A DNA stretch of 46,064 nucleotides from Thalassovita litoralis (GTDB lineage: Bacteria; Pseudomonadota; Alphaproteobacteria; Rhodobacterales; Rhodobacteraceae): the NCBI RefSeq assembly GCF_900182725.1, contig NZ_FXTO01000026.1:1-46064 (forward strand), written 5' to 3'. The notes beneath the pieces are model-generated. The model was given only the letters and a program-made list of their open reading frames with translations, did not search any database and was not told the DNA's origin. The translations under genes and the position numbers were made by a program. Positions 23,383 through 32,884 of this stretch are shown one piece after another. Positions within the stretch are counted from its first letter, which is position 1; each line of letters opens with the position of its first letter.

Positions 23383-24921
23383 ATGCTGACAGGCCCTATT
23401 CGCAATCAAGTAGATCAAATCTGGAATGCATTCTGGTCAGGCGGGGTTTCGAACCCGCTTTCTGTAATCGAGCAGCTGACGTTTCTGATGTTCATCAAGC
23501 GTTTGGACGACCTGCACACAGTCGAGGAGCGCAAGGCAGAGGATCTGGGTCTTCCCATGTCTCGCCGCATCTTCCCCGAAGGGTCGGACGACAAAGGCGA
23601 GCCCTATGACAATCTGCGCTGGTCCCGTTTTAAGCATTTCGAAGCGCGGGAAATGATGCGGATCGTGGATGAACATGTCTTCCCCTTCCTGCGTCAGATG
23701 GGCGAGGACGGATCGTCCTACGGCACCCATATGAAAGATGCCCGCCTTGGCTTCTCGAACGCCAACCTGCTGGCGAAGGTCGTGCAGATGCTGGACGACA
23801 TCCCGATGGATGACCGTGACACCAAGGGCGATGTCTATGAATACATGCTGGGTAAGATTGCCAGCGCAGGCACCAATGGCCAGTTCCGCACCCCGCGCCA
23901 TATCATTCAACTGATGGTCGAACTGATGGCCCCGCAGCCCAATGACGTGATCTGTGATCCGGCGGCAGGCACCTGTGGTTTCCTTGTGGCGGCGGGGGAA
24001 TACCTGCGCGACAACCACCCGCAAATGCTGCGCAACAAGGAACAGCGGGATCATTTCCACAGCCATATGTTCCACGGCTTTGATTTTGACAGCACCATGC
24101 TGCGGATCGGGGCGATGAACATGACGCTGCACGGGGTTGAAAATCCCGATATTTCCTATCGTGATAGCTTGGCCGAGGAACACGGCAGTGACGAAGGGGC
24201 TTATTCCCTGATCCTGGCGAACCCGCCCTTTGCCGGGTCGCTGGATTATGACACCACGGCCAAGGACCTGCTGAAAATCGTCAAGACAAAGAAAACCGAA
24301 CTGCTGTTCATGGCGCTGTTCCTGCGGCAGTTGCGTGTTGGCGGGCGGGCCGCGGTGGTTGTCCCGGATGGGGTGCTGTTCGGATCGTCCAAGGCACACA
24401 AGGACATCCGCAAGATGCTGGTCGAGGATCACAAGCTGGATGCGATCATCAAGCTGCCCTCGGGGGTGTTTCGGCCCTATGCGGGCGTGTCCTGCGCGAT
24501 TGTGGTGTTTACCAAGACCAATTCGGGCGGCACGGAAAACGTTTGGTTCTATGACATGGCGGCGGATGGGTTCAGTCTGGATGACAAACGCACCCCGCTG
24601 CTGGATGCCGACAAACTGGGCGCTGTTCCGGCAGAGGCGCTGAGCGAGGAGGACCACGCCAAGAACAACCTGCCCGACATTCTGGCCCGTTGGGCGGATC
24701 AGGCGGCCGAGGCGGACCGCCCCCGCACCGCGCAAAGCTTTATGGTGCCAGCGGCGGATATTATCGCCACCGGATCATGGGATCTGTCTCTGAATCGCTA
24801 CAAAGAGATTGAGCATGAAGAGGTGGAACACGCCGCCCCCTCCGAGATCATCGCAGAATTGCGGGCGCTGGAGGCCGAGATCACGCAAGGGCTGGATCGG
24901 CTTGAGGGGATGCTGGGATGA
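23383..24921 (+). CDS. hsdM: Type I restriction-modification methyltransferase subunit HsdM
   Basis: A 512-residue N6-adenine methyltransferase subunit of a type I RM complex. An N-terminal HsdM_N helical domain (about 1-130) is followed by the AdoMet motif DPAAGTCGF near residue 191 and catalytic NPPF near 279. ATG 23383 (MLTGPIRNQVDQIWN) is the family start; the upstream open frame to 23119 is unrelated. It overlaps hsdS by four bases (ATGA). The complex M2S methylates host sites, and adding HsdR gives the nuclease. The gene is complete with no lesion seen. Confidence 0.95.
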   Translation: MLTGPIRNQVDQIWNAFWSGGVSNPLSVIEQLTFLMFIKRLDDLHTVEERKAEDLGLPMSRRIFPEGSDDKGEPYDNLRWSRFKHFEAREMMRIVDEHVFPFLRQMGEDGSSYGTHMKDARLGFSNANLLAKVVQMLDDIPMDDRDTKGDVYEYMLGKIASAGTNGQFRTPRHIIQLMVELMAPQPNDVICDPAAGTCGFLVAAGEYLRDNHPQMLRNKEQRDHFHSHMFHGFDFDSTMLRIGAMNMTLHGVENPDISYRDSLAEEHGSDEGAYSLILANPPFAGSLDYDTTAKDLLKIVKTKKTELLFMALFLRQLRVGGRAAVVVPDGVLFGSSKAHKDIRKMLVEDHKLDAIIKLPSGVFRPYAGVSCAIVVFTKTNSGGTENVWFYDMAADGFSLDDKRTPLLDADKLGAVPAEALSEEDHAKNNLPDILARWADQAAEADRPRTAQSFMVPAADIIATGSWDLSLNRYKEIEHEEVEHAAPSEIIAELRALEAEITQGLDRLEGMLG

Positions 24922-25949
24922 ACGGCGAGAAGGTTCGGTTGGGTGATATATGCGAACTGAAATACGGTAAAAGCCTCTCAAAAAAGGTTCGCGAGGCTGG
25001 TGAATTTTGTGTCTACGGATCAAATGGTGTTGTCGACAACCATGTTGAAGGGTTCACCAGTGGTAAAACAATCATCATCGGTCGTAAGGGGTCGATCGGT
25101 GAAGTCGCATTTTCAGACGGCTCGTGCTGGCCCATTGATACTACCTATTATGTAGACGAAACGGCAACGAAACAGGATGCACGTTGGCTATATTATACGC
25201 TAGGCTCGCTTGGCCTGACCAAACTGAACAAGTCAGCCGCTATTCCGGGCCTGAATCGAAACGATGCTTACGACAAAGAACTATGGCTCCCGCCCTTAGC
25301 CGAGCAAAAGCGGATTGCGGGGATATTGGATCAGGCGGCAGAGCTGTGCCGCCTCCGCACCCGCGCCCTCGAAAAACTCAACACCCTCGGGCAGGCTATT
25401 TTTTATGAGATGTTTGGAAGCGTTCACTCGAACCCGAACGGTTTCCAGCGGGTTGTTTTGGGTGATCTTATCAAGGTGAGCAGTGGCCAAGGCCTTACGG
25501 CAAAGGAAATGATTCCTGGTGACTTTCCTGTTTATGGGGGGAACGGCATCAACGGATTTCATAACGAAGGACCGGTAGGGGCCAACCGGATCGTAATAGG
25601 TCGCGTTGGCGTATATTGCGGCGCAGTCCATGTTACAAACCACCCCTGCTGGGTAACGGATAATGCCCTTCTTGTGAGACAACTCCAACCATGCAGCGTT
25701 ACCTATCTGGCTGAAGCTCTCCGAGTGGCAGATCTGAACCAATATGCTGGCCGCGCAGCACAGCCCTTGATTTCGGGCAGTCGCATCTACCCCGTTGAAA
25801 TATTACTGCCTCCGGAAGATCAGCAAAAGAGGTTCGGAGAAGCTCTTCAGGCGATCACCCGGCAGCAGTATTCCGCTGAACGAGCCTCAAATAAGATCAG
25901 AATCCTCTTCGCCTCCCTTCAACACCGCGCCTTCCGGGGGGAACTCTGA
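24918..25949 (+). CDS. hsdS: Type I restriction-modification specificity subunit HsdS
   Basis: A 343-residue subunit with two target-recognition domains. The first (about 1-120) opens VRLGDICELKYGKSL and ends LPPLAEQKRIAGILDQ, the conserved helical spacer. The second (about 185-300) opens VVLGDLIKVSSGQGL and ends LPPEDQQKRF with a second spacer. Each TRD reads half of a bipartite DNA site. It is shorter than many HsdS proteins (about 400-450), but both halves are present. It is coupled to hsdM and 91 bases precede hsdR. Confidence 0.93.
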   Translation: MNGEKVRLGDICELKYGKSLSKKVREAGEFCVYGSNGVVDNHVEGFTSGKTIIIGRKGSIGEVAFSDGSCWPIDTTYYVDETATKQDARWLYYTLGSLGLTKLNKSAAIPGLNRNDAYDKELWLPPLAEQKRIAGILDQAAELCRLRTRALEKLNTLGQAIFYEMFGSVHSNPNGFQRVVLGDLIKVSSGQGLTAKEMIPGDFPVYGGNGINGFHNEGPVGANRIVIGRVGVYCGAVHVTNHPCWVTDNALLVRQLQPCSVTYLAEALRVADLNQYAGRAAQPLISGSRIYPVEILLPPEDQQKRFGEALQAITRQQYSAERASNKIRILFASLQHRAFRGEL

Positions 25950-26040
25950 TCTACTCGGGCCTGTTTGTGGATTTCAGCAAAACGGGCTTCTCAAAGAAAT
26001 TTCCTCGATTAAGGTAACGCTGTTCCCATAGGTTGTACCG

Positions 26041-29000
26041 ATGTCCCAATTTGCCTTTCTGTCCACCGATTTCCCGGCCCTGCACCAAAACGCCCGCAAG
26101 GCGGAAACTCATGCCTTATCCGATCCGCGCGGGGCGTGTTTTTGGGCGCGGTTGACGCTGGAAACGGCGCTGAAATGGCTTTACCGGACGGACCCGGACC
26201 TGAAACGCACCTATAACACCTCGCTGGCCGCGATGATCGTGGAACCCAGCCTGACCGCCCTGACTGGCCCCGCCATCGTCACCAAGGCGAAATATATCAA
26301 GGATCAGGGCAACCGCGCCGCCCATGACACGGGCAAACCCCTGACGGCAGCAGATGCCGCCGCAACGGTACGCGAACTGTTCCATGTCTGTTATTGGATC
26401 GCCCGGACCTATGCCAAAACGGCCAAGCCCGATCCGGCGTTACAATTCGATATGGCCAAGCTGGAAAAATCCCTGACGATCACCGCCAGCACCGTGGCGC
26501 AAATCCAAAAGATCGAAGGCGACATCCGGGCCGAGCGTAAAAAGGCGGAGGAAGCCGAGGAAGCCCTGCGGCAGTCCGAACAAGGGCGGGCAAGGCTGGA
26601 TGCGGAACTGGCCGCTGCCCGCGCGGAAATCGCCGCCCTGCGTCAGGCCAACAGCGCCATACCCGACGATCACGATTACAACGAGGCCGAAACCCGTGAC
26701 AGTTTTATTGATCTATTGCTGGCCGAAGCGGGCTGGGCGTTGGACCAGCCCCGGGACCGGGAGTTCCCGGTGCAAGGCATGCCCAGCCAATCGGGCGAGG
26801 GCTTTGTCGACTATGTGCTGTGGGGCGATGATGGCAAACCCTTGGCCGTGATCGAGGCAAAACGCACCAAGAAAGACAGTCGCATTGGCTTGCAACAGGC
26901 CAAGCTCTACGCCGATTGTCTGGAACAGACCTATGGCCGCCGCCCGGTGATCTTTACCACCAATGGCTATGAACATTGGATTTGGGATGATTTGGCCTAT
27001 CCGCCGCGCGACATCTCGGGCTTCCTGAAAAAAGACGAGTTGCAACTCCTGCATCAGAGGCGTGCCAATATTCGACCGCTTTCCAAGGTTGACTTAGATG
27101 CAGCGATTGCAGGCCGATATTACCAACAGCGCGCCATCCGCCGGGTGGGGGAGGCGTTCGAAAAACATGCGCAGCGCAAAGCCCTTCTGGTCATGGCCAC
27201 GGGCAGCGGAAAAACGCGCACAGTGATCGCCCTGATTGATCAACTGATGCGCGCCAACCGCGTGAAGCGGGTGTTGTTTCTGGCCGACCGGATCGCTCTG
27301 GTGAAACAGGCGCAAGGGGCCTTTAAGGCGCATCTGCCGGCCACGCCTTGCGCCAACCTCTTGGAGAAACACGACCCGAAGAAAAACGACCATTCGGGCG
27401 CCAGGGTGTGCCTGTCGACCTATCCAACGATGATGGGGCTCATCGAAGAGATGAAAGGCGGCGAGAAGCGCTATGGCCCGGGGCATTTCGACCTGATCGT
27501 TATCGATGAGGCCCACCGTTCAGTTTATAGCAAATACCGGGCGATCTTTGGCTATTTCGATAGCCTGCTGGTCGGCCTCACCGCAACGCCCCGCGATGAA
27601 ATCGACAAGGACACCTATTCCCTGTTCGGGCTTGAGAAAGGGGTGCCGACAGACGCCTATGACCTCGAGGATGCCGTCGGGGACGGATATCTGGTGCCGC
27701 CAAAGACGATCTCTGTTCCGCTGAAGTTTCAGAGGGAGGGTATCGATTACGATCAACTCCCTGAAGATGAAAAAGAAGCGTGGGATGCCATCGAATGGGA
27801 TGAAGACGGCACAGAGCGGGATCACATCGACAGCGCAGACTTGAACAAATGGCTCTTCAACGAAGATACCGTCGACAAGGTTCTCGAACATCTGATGCGC
27901 AACGGGATCAAGGTGGCCGGGGGTGACCGGCTGGGCAAGACCATCATCTTCGCCAAGAATAGCCGCCATGCGCAGTTCATCGTGGAACGGTTCAATAAGG
28001 CGTACCCGCATTACAAAGGCCAGTTTGCCCAGCTTATCGATTATAGCGTGCCCTACGCCCAATCCCTGATCGATGACTTCTCAGAAGCCGAGAAGGCGCC
28101 CCATATAGCTGTGTCGGTTGACATGCTGGATACCGGCATCGACGTGCCCGAAGTGGTGAACCTCGTTTTTTTCAAGATCGTCCGATCCAAGACCAAGTTC
28201 TGGCAAATGGTTGGCCGCGGAACCCGGCTGTGCGTGAACCTGTTTGGCCCGGGAGAGGATAAGCAGCAATTTGTCATCTTTGACTTTTGTCAGAACCTCG
28301 AGTTCTTCCATGAAAACCCGAATGTCATGGACGGTGCCACAGCCAAACCCATCAGCGAAAGACTGTTCATCTCGCGCGTCGACTTGATTGACGCGTTGGC
28401 GGACAGCAGCGAGGACCATGGGAACCTAATCAAGGCCACCAAGACCCGGCTCCATGAGGAAGTGCTGGGCATGCCGATCGACAACTTCATCGTCCGGGCC
28501 AAGCGGCGCAGCGTCGAGCGGTTCCAGGATAAGGCAAACTGGGACACCTTGGATATGGAGGCCCGGCTGGCCTTGATGGAGGATGTCGCAGGGCTTCCCA
28601 CAGCCCATGACGATGGCGCTTTGCCTGCCAAGCAATTTGACCTGCTGATGATCAGTGCCCAGCTGGAGCTGATGAAACAGGAAGGCGGCTTTGGGCGCCT
28701 TCAATTGCGGATCACCAAGTTCGCCTCGGCGCTTGAGGAACTCTCGAATGTGCCGTTGGTTGCCAAGGAAATGGAACTGATCCTCGAGATTCAGACCGAT
28801 GCATTCTGGGAAGGCATCACGCCAGAGATCCTCGAAACCGTCCGCCGCCGTTTACGCCACCTGGCAGAGCTTATTAAGCCCACAGAGCGCAAAATCGTCA
28901 TTACGGATTTCGAGGATGAAATCGGCGCCGGCACCACGGTCACCATGCCTGAGGTCGGCAGCGGCGTGGACAAGGCCCGCTTCAAGATGAAGGTCCGCCA

Positions 29001-29439
29001 GTTCATTGAGACCCACAAAGACCACATCACCCTGCTCAAGGTTCGCCGAGGTGAGGCCTTGACCCGGCAAGACCTCGAAGAACTGCAGCGCATCCTGATA
29101 GAGCAGCAGATTGCCGACGATGACCTGTTGGCTGGATTGGAAGAGGACGGTGGTCTCGGCCGTTTTCTGCGGTCCTTGACCGGTCTGGACCGCGCGTCGG
29201 CCAAAGAAGCCTTCAGCGGTTTTGTTGCCCAGTATCAGCTGAATGCCGACCAAGCGGAGTTCCTAGACCTGATCGTCGACAGCCTCACCGAAAGCGGTAT
29301 CGTCGATCCTGCCTCGTTCTATGAAAGCCCGTTCACCGATCTCGACGACATGGGTATCGCTGGCATCTTCAACCGTGATCAGGCCCAAGAGATTGTTAAA
29401 ATCGTCAGGGCCCTCAATGACGCGGTGGCGGCGGCTTGA
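26041..29439 (+). CDS. hsdR: Type I restriction-modification endonuclease/translocase HsdR
   Basis: An 1132-residue restriction subunit. Order: a DUF4145-like N-terminal domain (about 10-130), a charged coiled coil (about 160-205), the HSDR_N nuclease with FVDYVLW near 255 and VIEAKR near 270, then the SF2 translocase with Walker A ATGSGKT near 385, DEAH near 488 and LVGLTATP near 518, later QMVGRGTRL, and an EcoEI_R_C-type C-terminal domain. It cuts DNA lacking the HsdM mark after translocation. ATG 26041 has no strong ribosome-binding site. The gene is complete. Confidence 0.95.
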   Translation: MSQFAFLSTDFPALHQNARKAETHALSDPRGACFWARLTLETALKWLYRTDPDLKRTYNTSLAAMIVEPSLTALTGPAIVTKAKYIKDQGNRAAHDTGKPLTAADAAATVRELFHVCYWIARTYAKTAKPDPALQFDMAKLEKSLTITASTVAQIQKIEGDIRAERKKAEEAEEALRQSEQGRARLDAELAAARAEIAALRQANSAIPDDHDYNEAETRDSFIDLLLAEAGWALDQPRDREFPVQGMPSQSGEGFVDYVLWGDDGKPLAVIEAKRTKKDSRIGLQQAKLYADCLEQTYGRRPVIFTTNGYEHWIWDDLAYPPRDISGFLKKDELQLLHQRRANIRPLSKVDLDAAIAGRYYQQRAIRRVGEAFEKHAQRKALLVMATGSGKTRTVIALIDQLMRANRVKRVLFLADRIALVKQAQGAFKAHLPATPCANLLEKHDPKKNDHSGARVCLSTYPTMMGLIEEMKGGEKRYGPGHFDLIVIDEAHRSVYSKYRAIFGYFDSLLVGLTATPRDEIDKDTYSLFGLEKGVPTDAYDLEDAVGDGYLVPPKTISVPLKFQREGIDYDQLPEDEKEAWDAIEWDEDGTERDHIDSADLNKWLFNEDTVDKVLEHLMRNGIKVAGGDRLGKTIIFAKNSRHAQFIVERFNKAYPHYKGQFAQLIDYSVPYAQSLIDDFSEAEKAPHIAVSVDMLDTGIDVPEVVNLVFFKIVRSKTKFWQMVGRGTRLCVNLFGPGEDKQQFVIFDFCQNLEFFHENPNVMDGATAKPISERLFISRVDLIDALADSSEDHGNLIKATKTRLHEEVLGMPIDNFIVRAKRRSVERFQDKANWDTLDMEARLALMEDVAGLPTAHDDGALPAKQFDLLMISAQLELMKQEGGFGRLQLRITKFASALEELSNVPLVAKEMELILEIQTDAFWEGITPEILETVRRRLRHLAELIKPTERKIVITDFEDEIGAGTTVTMPEVGSGVDKARFKMKVRQFIETHKDHITLLKVRRGEALTRQDLEELQRILIEQQIADDDLLAGLEEDGGLGRFLRSLTGLDRASAKEAFSGFVAQYQLNADQAEFLDLIVDSLTESGIVDPASFYESPFTDLDDMGIAGIFNRDQAQEIVKIVRALNDAVAAA

Positions 29440-29565
29440 TGCCTGATGAGGAGGTAAAAGCTGGGCAATGCCGGCTCTTGCCCTTCCAGTTTGCCAAGGT
29501 GCAAAGAGCCTTACAAGATAGCCCGACCGATCAAGACGCCGCCGATTGACAGACAGGAGACCGCC

Positions 29566-31719
29566 ATGTTGCCAAAATCACTTCAGAACCTGTTGGACAG
29601 GTTGCCTCGTAATGCTGAGGCCCCCAAGGCGCGAGAAGTATTCCGTCAGGTTGCTCTGGAGGTAATGGCTGATCAATCGGTCGTAACGCAACTTGCCGGA
29701 TATCTTGGGCACTGCGAGGACCATGACGATCAAGCAGATCGCCTGATGCAGATATTGACATCAGTCTTGGACGAAGCCCGCATGGCAAAGGAAAACGGCA
29801 AGGCTGTTGGCGCACAATTCATTGGGTTTCTTGAAGAAGAACTTGGCCGGTTCAAACTGAAGGGCGCGATGACTTCTGCTGGACGCCTGTTTCTGGCCTC
29901 TTGTTGGGGGCGCGCGGGATTGGACGCCCCGGAAGCCGTCGCGGCAGACTTTTCGATGTTTGATGATGCAGAAGGCGCGTTTGAAGATCATGATCCGGCA
30001 GAGATGGGGCCACTCATCGACAACCTCCTGAAAGAAGCCAGCGGCGGTGACGACGGCGACCTGTCCGCCCTGCACACTGGTTTTTCGGAAATCATTGCGA
30101 CATTGCCAGCTGAGGTGCGCTCTCCCATGGTGCAAAAGGTGGTGGCTCGCCCCAAAACCGTAATGGGAGAGCTGGGATGCGCCCTCTTGTTCGATCGGCG
30201 AGAAGAGATCCGACACGGTGCGCTACAGGGGCTGATGGACCGTTCAACAGATGGGCATCTTTCGCCGGATTTGGTTGGACGCTTGACGATCCTGCGCAGC
30301 TGGGTTTCGGACACGAAAACCATAACCGGAATTGACGCCATCGTGCACCACGCCATTCGCAATGGCAACGTCTCTCCCCAAACGATGGGTGCCCCGAAAG
30401 TCCACCGCGCGCTGACCAGCCTGATTGACGGCACCGGGGCGCAAAGTATGACAATTGTGCTTCAATCAGGAGGCGCGCGCAAAGTGGCCGTGATCCTGAT
30501 CAAACAAGGCTTTGGCGTCAAGGATGCTTACCTGATCCCTTGCTCGAGTGCGAGCGAACAAAAGCGGTTGGTCGAGATGATCGCCTCTGAGGTGGAGACG
30601 CGGGACGTGTCGCTTGAGTATGTTGCGACGGCAATCGCTTGGGGCCTGTCCGATGGCCTGGAAAACAACCAGCCGCCTGCGCCGGGGCTGGTCGATGTAG
30701 TTCAGGCTTTAGGCTTGCATGACATGCGGCCCAGTCCAGCAAGTATCGTTGACGTTGTGGCGACAGCTGATCCTGAAGGCAAGCTTGATGCGATGTCGGT
30801 ACAGGCAAAGGGGCGTCTGATCACGGCCAGCGCTGACTGGGACATGATATCTCCGATGATTTCGGAGAGCTGGTATGAAGACAGCGACAGTTTTACCGAT
30901 GCAATTGAAGGCAGTAAAACGCCGGCGGCCATGAAGCGAGCGCTTTGGCAGGCCTTGGAGGATCGTAGAGATCATTGGGCCAAGGTGTTCGCCCGGATGG
31001 GGCACCTTTTTCAGACCGCAGCAGAGCCTGAGGCGCCTCAGTTCTTGGCTGTGGCCCAAGCGCTTACGAATGGCCGGGCGTTGAAGAAGACCCCTATTAT
31101 GGAGCTAATTTTTGAGCAGTCCTTCGAGGTTTGGCTGGATCGCAATGTGTTGGGGCACGATCCGTCCTCCCCGGGCGCTTCCTTCGAGGTAACCAGTGGT
31201 CCTGTGCCTTCAGGAATGCCAATGCCGAAAATTTCGCCCGAAAAGCCTGGTGAATTGGAGAAACTTCTCAAGCCCGCGGGCCTGACGGAGTGGTGGGTCG
31301 ACGGGTATATGATGGGCGTATGTACGGCGCCGGAGTTTGTCGCGCCAGGATCTTGGGCAGAAGTTTTGTTGCATGTCATCGGGCCAGAAATCCAAAGCGA
31401 CAAAACACTTCAGCGGATCTTGGATTTGCTCATGTTGCGATACAATGGGACCCTGACAAAATTGCGCACGCCGATCGGTGTGCCCTTGATCCCTGATGAA
31501 GCACCTTTGATTTCGATTTGGGCAGATGGGTATTTGACGGCTTGGGAGGGCAATAAGCCGTACTGGCCAAAGGCCAAACTCGGGAAAGACGACAAGGCTG
31601 CCCGGAAGTTGCTTGAAGACGCGTCGTCGTGGAAGTTTGATGCCGATCGGTTCAGAAAGGACATCCCGAACTGGCTTCGCCATAGGTTTGCCAATCAAGA
31701 GGGGATGCACTTGAGCTGA
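29566..31719 (+). CDS. UPF0149/YecA-like large protein linked to the type I RM locus
   Basis: A 717-residue soluble protein from ATG 29566 behind AGGAG; the upstream in-frame ATG at 29491 lacks one. Most of the chain is helical, with repeat-like segments and no catalytic motif I recognise. The last 160 residues (TEWWVDGYMMGV, ILDLLMLRYNG, IWADGYLTAW) resemble a UPF0149/YecA-type domain. It lies 126 bases after hsdR on the same strand, so it may be co-transcribed. A role as an accessory of the RM system or as a separate defence protein is an inference from position. Confidence 0.7.
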   Translation: MLPKSLQNLLDRLPRNAEAPKAREVFRQVALEVMADQSVVTQLAGYLGHCEDHDDQADRLMQILTSVLDEARMAKENGKAVGAQFIGFLEEELGRFKLKGAMTSAGRLFLASCWGRAGLDAPEAVAADFSMFDDAEGAFEDHDPAEMGPLIDNLLKEASGGDDGDLSALHTGFSEIIATLPAEVRSPMVQKVVARPKTVMGELGCALLFDRREEIRHGALQGLMDRSTDGHLSPDLVGRLTILRSWVSDTKTITGIDAIVHHAIRNGNVSPQTMGAPKVHRALTSLIDGTGAQSMTIVLQSGGARKVAVILIKQGFGVKDAYLIPCSSASEQKRLVEMIASEVETRDVSLEYVATAIAWGLSDGLENNQPPAPGLVDVVQALGLHDMRPSPASIVDVVATADPEGKLDAMSVQAKGRLITASADWDMISPMISESWYEDSDSFTDAIEGSKTPAAMKRALWQALEDRRDHWAKVFARMGHLFQTAAEPEAPQFLAVAQALTNGRALKKTPIMELIFEQSFEVWLDRNVLGHDPSSPGASFEVTSGPVPSGMPMPKISPEKPGELEKLLKPAGLTEWWVDGYMMGVCTAPEFVAPGSWAEVLLHVIGPEIQSDKTLQRILDLLMLRYNGTLTKLRTPIGVPLIPDEAPLISIWADGYLTAWEGNKPYWPKAKLGKDDKAARKLLEDASSWKFDADRFRKDIPNWLRHRFANQEGMHLS

Positions 31720-31988
31720 GCTGATCGAGACATGGGCTAAGCGTCGATTTTTGCCGCAAGGGAGCTGCCGCCCCTTGATCTGAATAGCGAAGAAAGACCG
31801 TAAAGCCAGACTGGAGCGGGGCCAGCGACAGTGCTTGTGCGGGTGTTGATTTCTGCGAGAAATTGCCCCAGTTTTCCGAAACGCCATGACCCATAGGCAT
31901 TAAGGACTTCTCTTACTTTTCATAAGATTATCCTGTTGCAGAGGGGTCAACGCCAAATGAAAAATGGGTCAATCCGACACGAAAATCA

Positions 31989-32102
31989 ACACTTGAGGGT
32001 CTCGGCGCTTTCCCCGCAGGGCTGATAATACAGTGTAGATCGGGTGAGAGACAGCAGCGTGCATTGTCGCCGGACGCTCAGTTTGGGATGATCTTGCTTC
32101 AC
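31989..32102 (-). pseudogene. OrfB fragment of a second, different IS3-family element
   Basis: A GTG at 32102, overlapping the end of the OrfA gene, opens a frame of 37 codons (KQDHPKLSVRRQCTLLSLTR) typical of an OrfB N-terminus. It is then cut by unrelated sequence, so the DDE domain is gone. The interval 31720-31988 holds no gene I can support. Confidence 0.75.
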
Positions 32103-32407
32103 CGCTTTTTGCCTCCAGTCCCGAGGATGATCCTGGAGGCATCGGCCAAAAAATCGCGTTCGACCACCAGCTGCCCGATCTTGGCATGCAGTTTCTCTAC
32201 CTCTTTCTCGGAAAGCGATGGTTCCGCCTTTGGCTTGGCGTCAAACGACTGCGCCATGTTGGCGATCGCTGTGCGTTTCCAACCGTTGATCATCGTCGGA
32301 TGCACGCCGTACTTCTTGGCCAACTCAGCCGTCGTCAGTTCTTCGCGTATGGCTTCCAAGGCAACCTTGGCCTTGAAGTCTGCAGTGTAGCGTTTCTGTG
32401 TCGCCAT
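32099..32407 (-). CDS. IS3-family transposase OrfA of a truncated element
   Basis: A 102-residue OrfA (TQKRYTADFKAKVALEAIR, HTH region TTAELAKKYGVHPTMINGWK, coiled coil EKEVEKLHAKIGQLVVERDF). It differs from the OrfA of the window-end IS3, so this is another element. It is intact but its OrfB is truncated, so the element is dead. It separates the type I RM region from the phage lysis gene. Confidence 0.88.
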   Translation of the reverse strand: MATQKRYTADFKAKVALEAIREELTTAELAKKYGVHPTMINGWKRTAIANMAQSFDAKPKAEPSLSEKEVEKLHAKIGQLVVERDFLADASRIILGTGGKKR

Positions 32408-32503
32408 CTTGAGTGTTCGTCCTTCTTCAGTTGCCAGAGCTTAGCAACTGGTCCGAAATCCTGCGACCACCTCTGTGAACCGTCGCGCTGCGGAGTATTC
32501 CCT

Positions 32504-32884
32504 TTGCGTCGCGGATTTGTAATCGCCCTCCTTGCGCTGTTCTTCATCGCAGGTTGCGCTGGGCCGCTGAAATTCCTTATCGGCGGCGGGCCGAATGTGG
32601 CTGCAAATGTGCAGGCCGGGAAAAGCAACACCCAAACTGTCGGCAAAAGCGAGAACATATCGCAGGAAATCATTCGCCCGAGAGCGCGCGAAATCAATCA
32701 ATCAGCCGACCGCAACAAGGTCAGCGCCGACACTGTTCACACCGTCACCGTGAACGAACGGACGCCCCCGTGGATCTGGATCACTTGGGCCATCCTTCTG
32801 TTTCTCGACAGCCCGGTACGCTGGCCCGGCCAGATTTGGAATGGCATCCAGCGTCACCGCAAACGTGTCACACGCGCAGCTTGA
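32504..32884 (+). CDS. Phage spanin-like lipoprotein (spanin2 type)
   Basis: A 126-residue protein from TTG 32504 with CGGAG upstream. It has a lipoprotein signal (RRGFVIALLALFFIAGC, Cys at the +1 position), a polar middle (GGGPNVAANVQAGKSNTQT) and a C-terminal hydrophobic segment (PPWIWITWAILLFL). Spanins join outer and inner membranes at the end of phage lysis. It overlaps the convergent integrase gene by 17 bases. The expected neighbours, endolysin and holin, are missing; an IS3 relic lies where they would be. Confidence 0.75.
   Translation: MRRGFVIALLALFFIAGCAGPLKFLIGGGPNVAANVQAGKSNTQTVGKSENISQEIIRPRAREINQSADRNKVSADTVHTVTVNERTPPWIWITWAILLFLDSPVRWPGQIWNGIQRHRKRVTRAA

Noticed and set aside
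23437-24735. A 432-codon open frame antisense to hsdM
   Set aside because: It lies wholly opposite the conserved hsdM motifs; long antisense frames are common in GC-rich genes and this one shows no family.
31652-31900. A minus-strand frame starting MPMGHGVSENWGN
   Set aside because: It overlaps the end of the UPF0149-like gene, and I could not link it to a family; it may be a mobile-element trace but cannot be supported.
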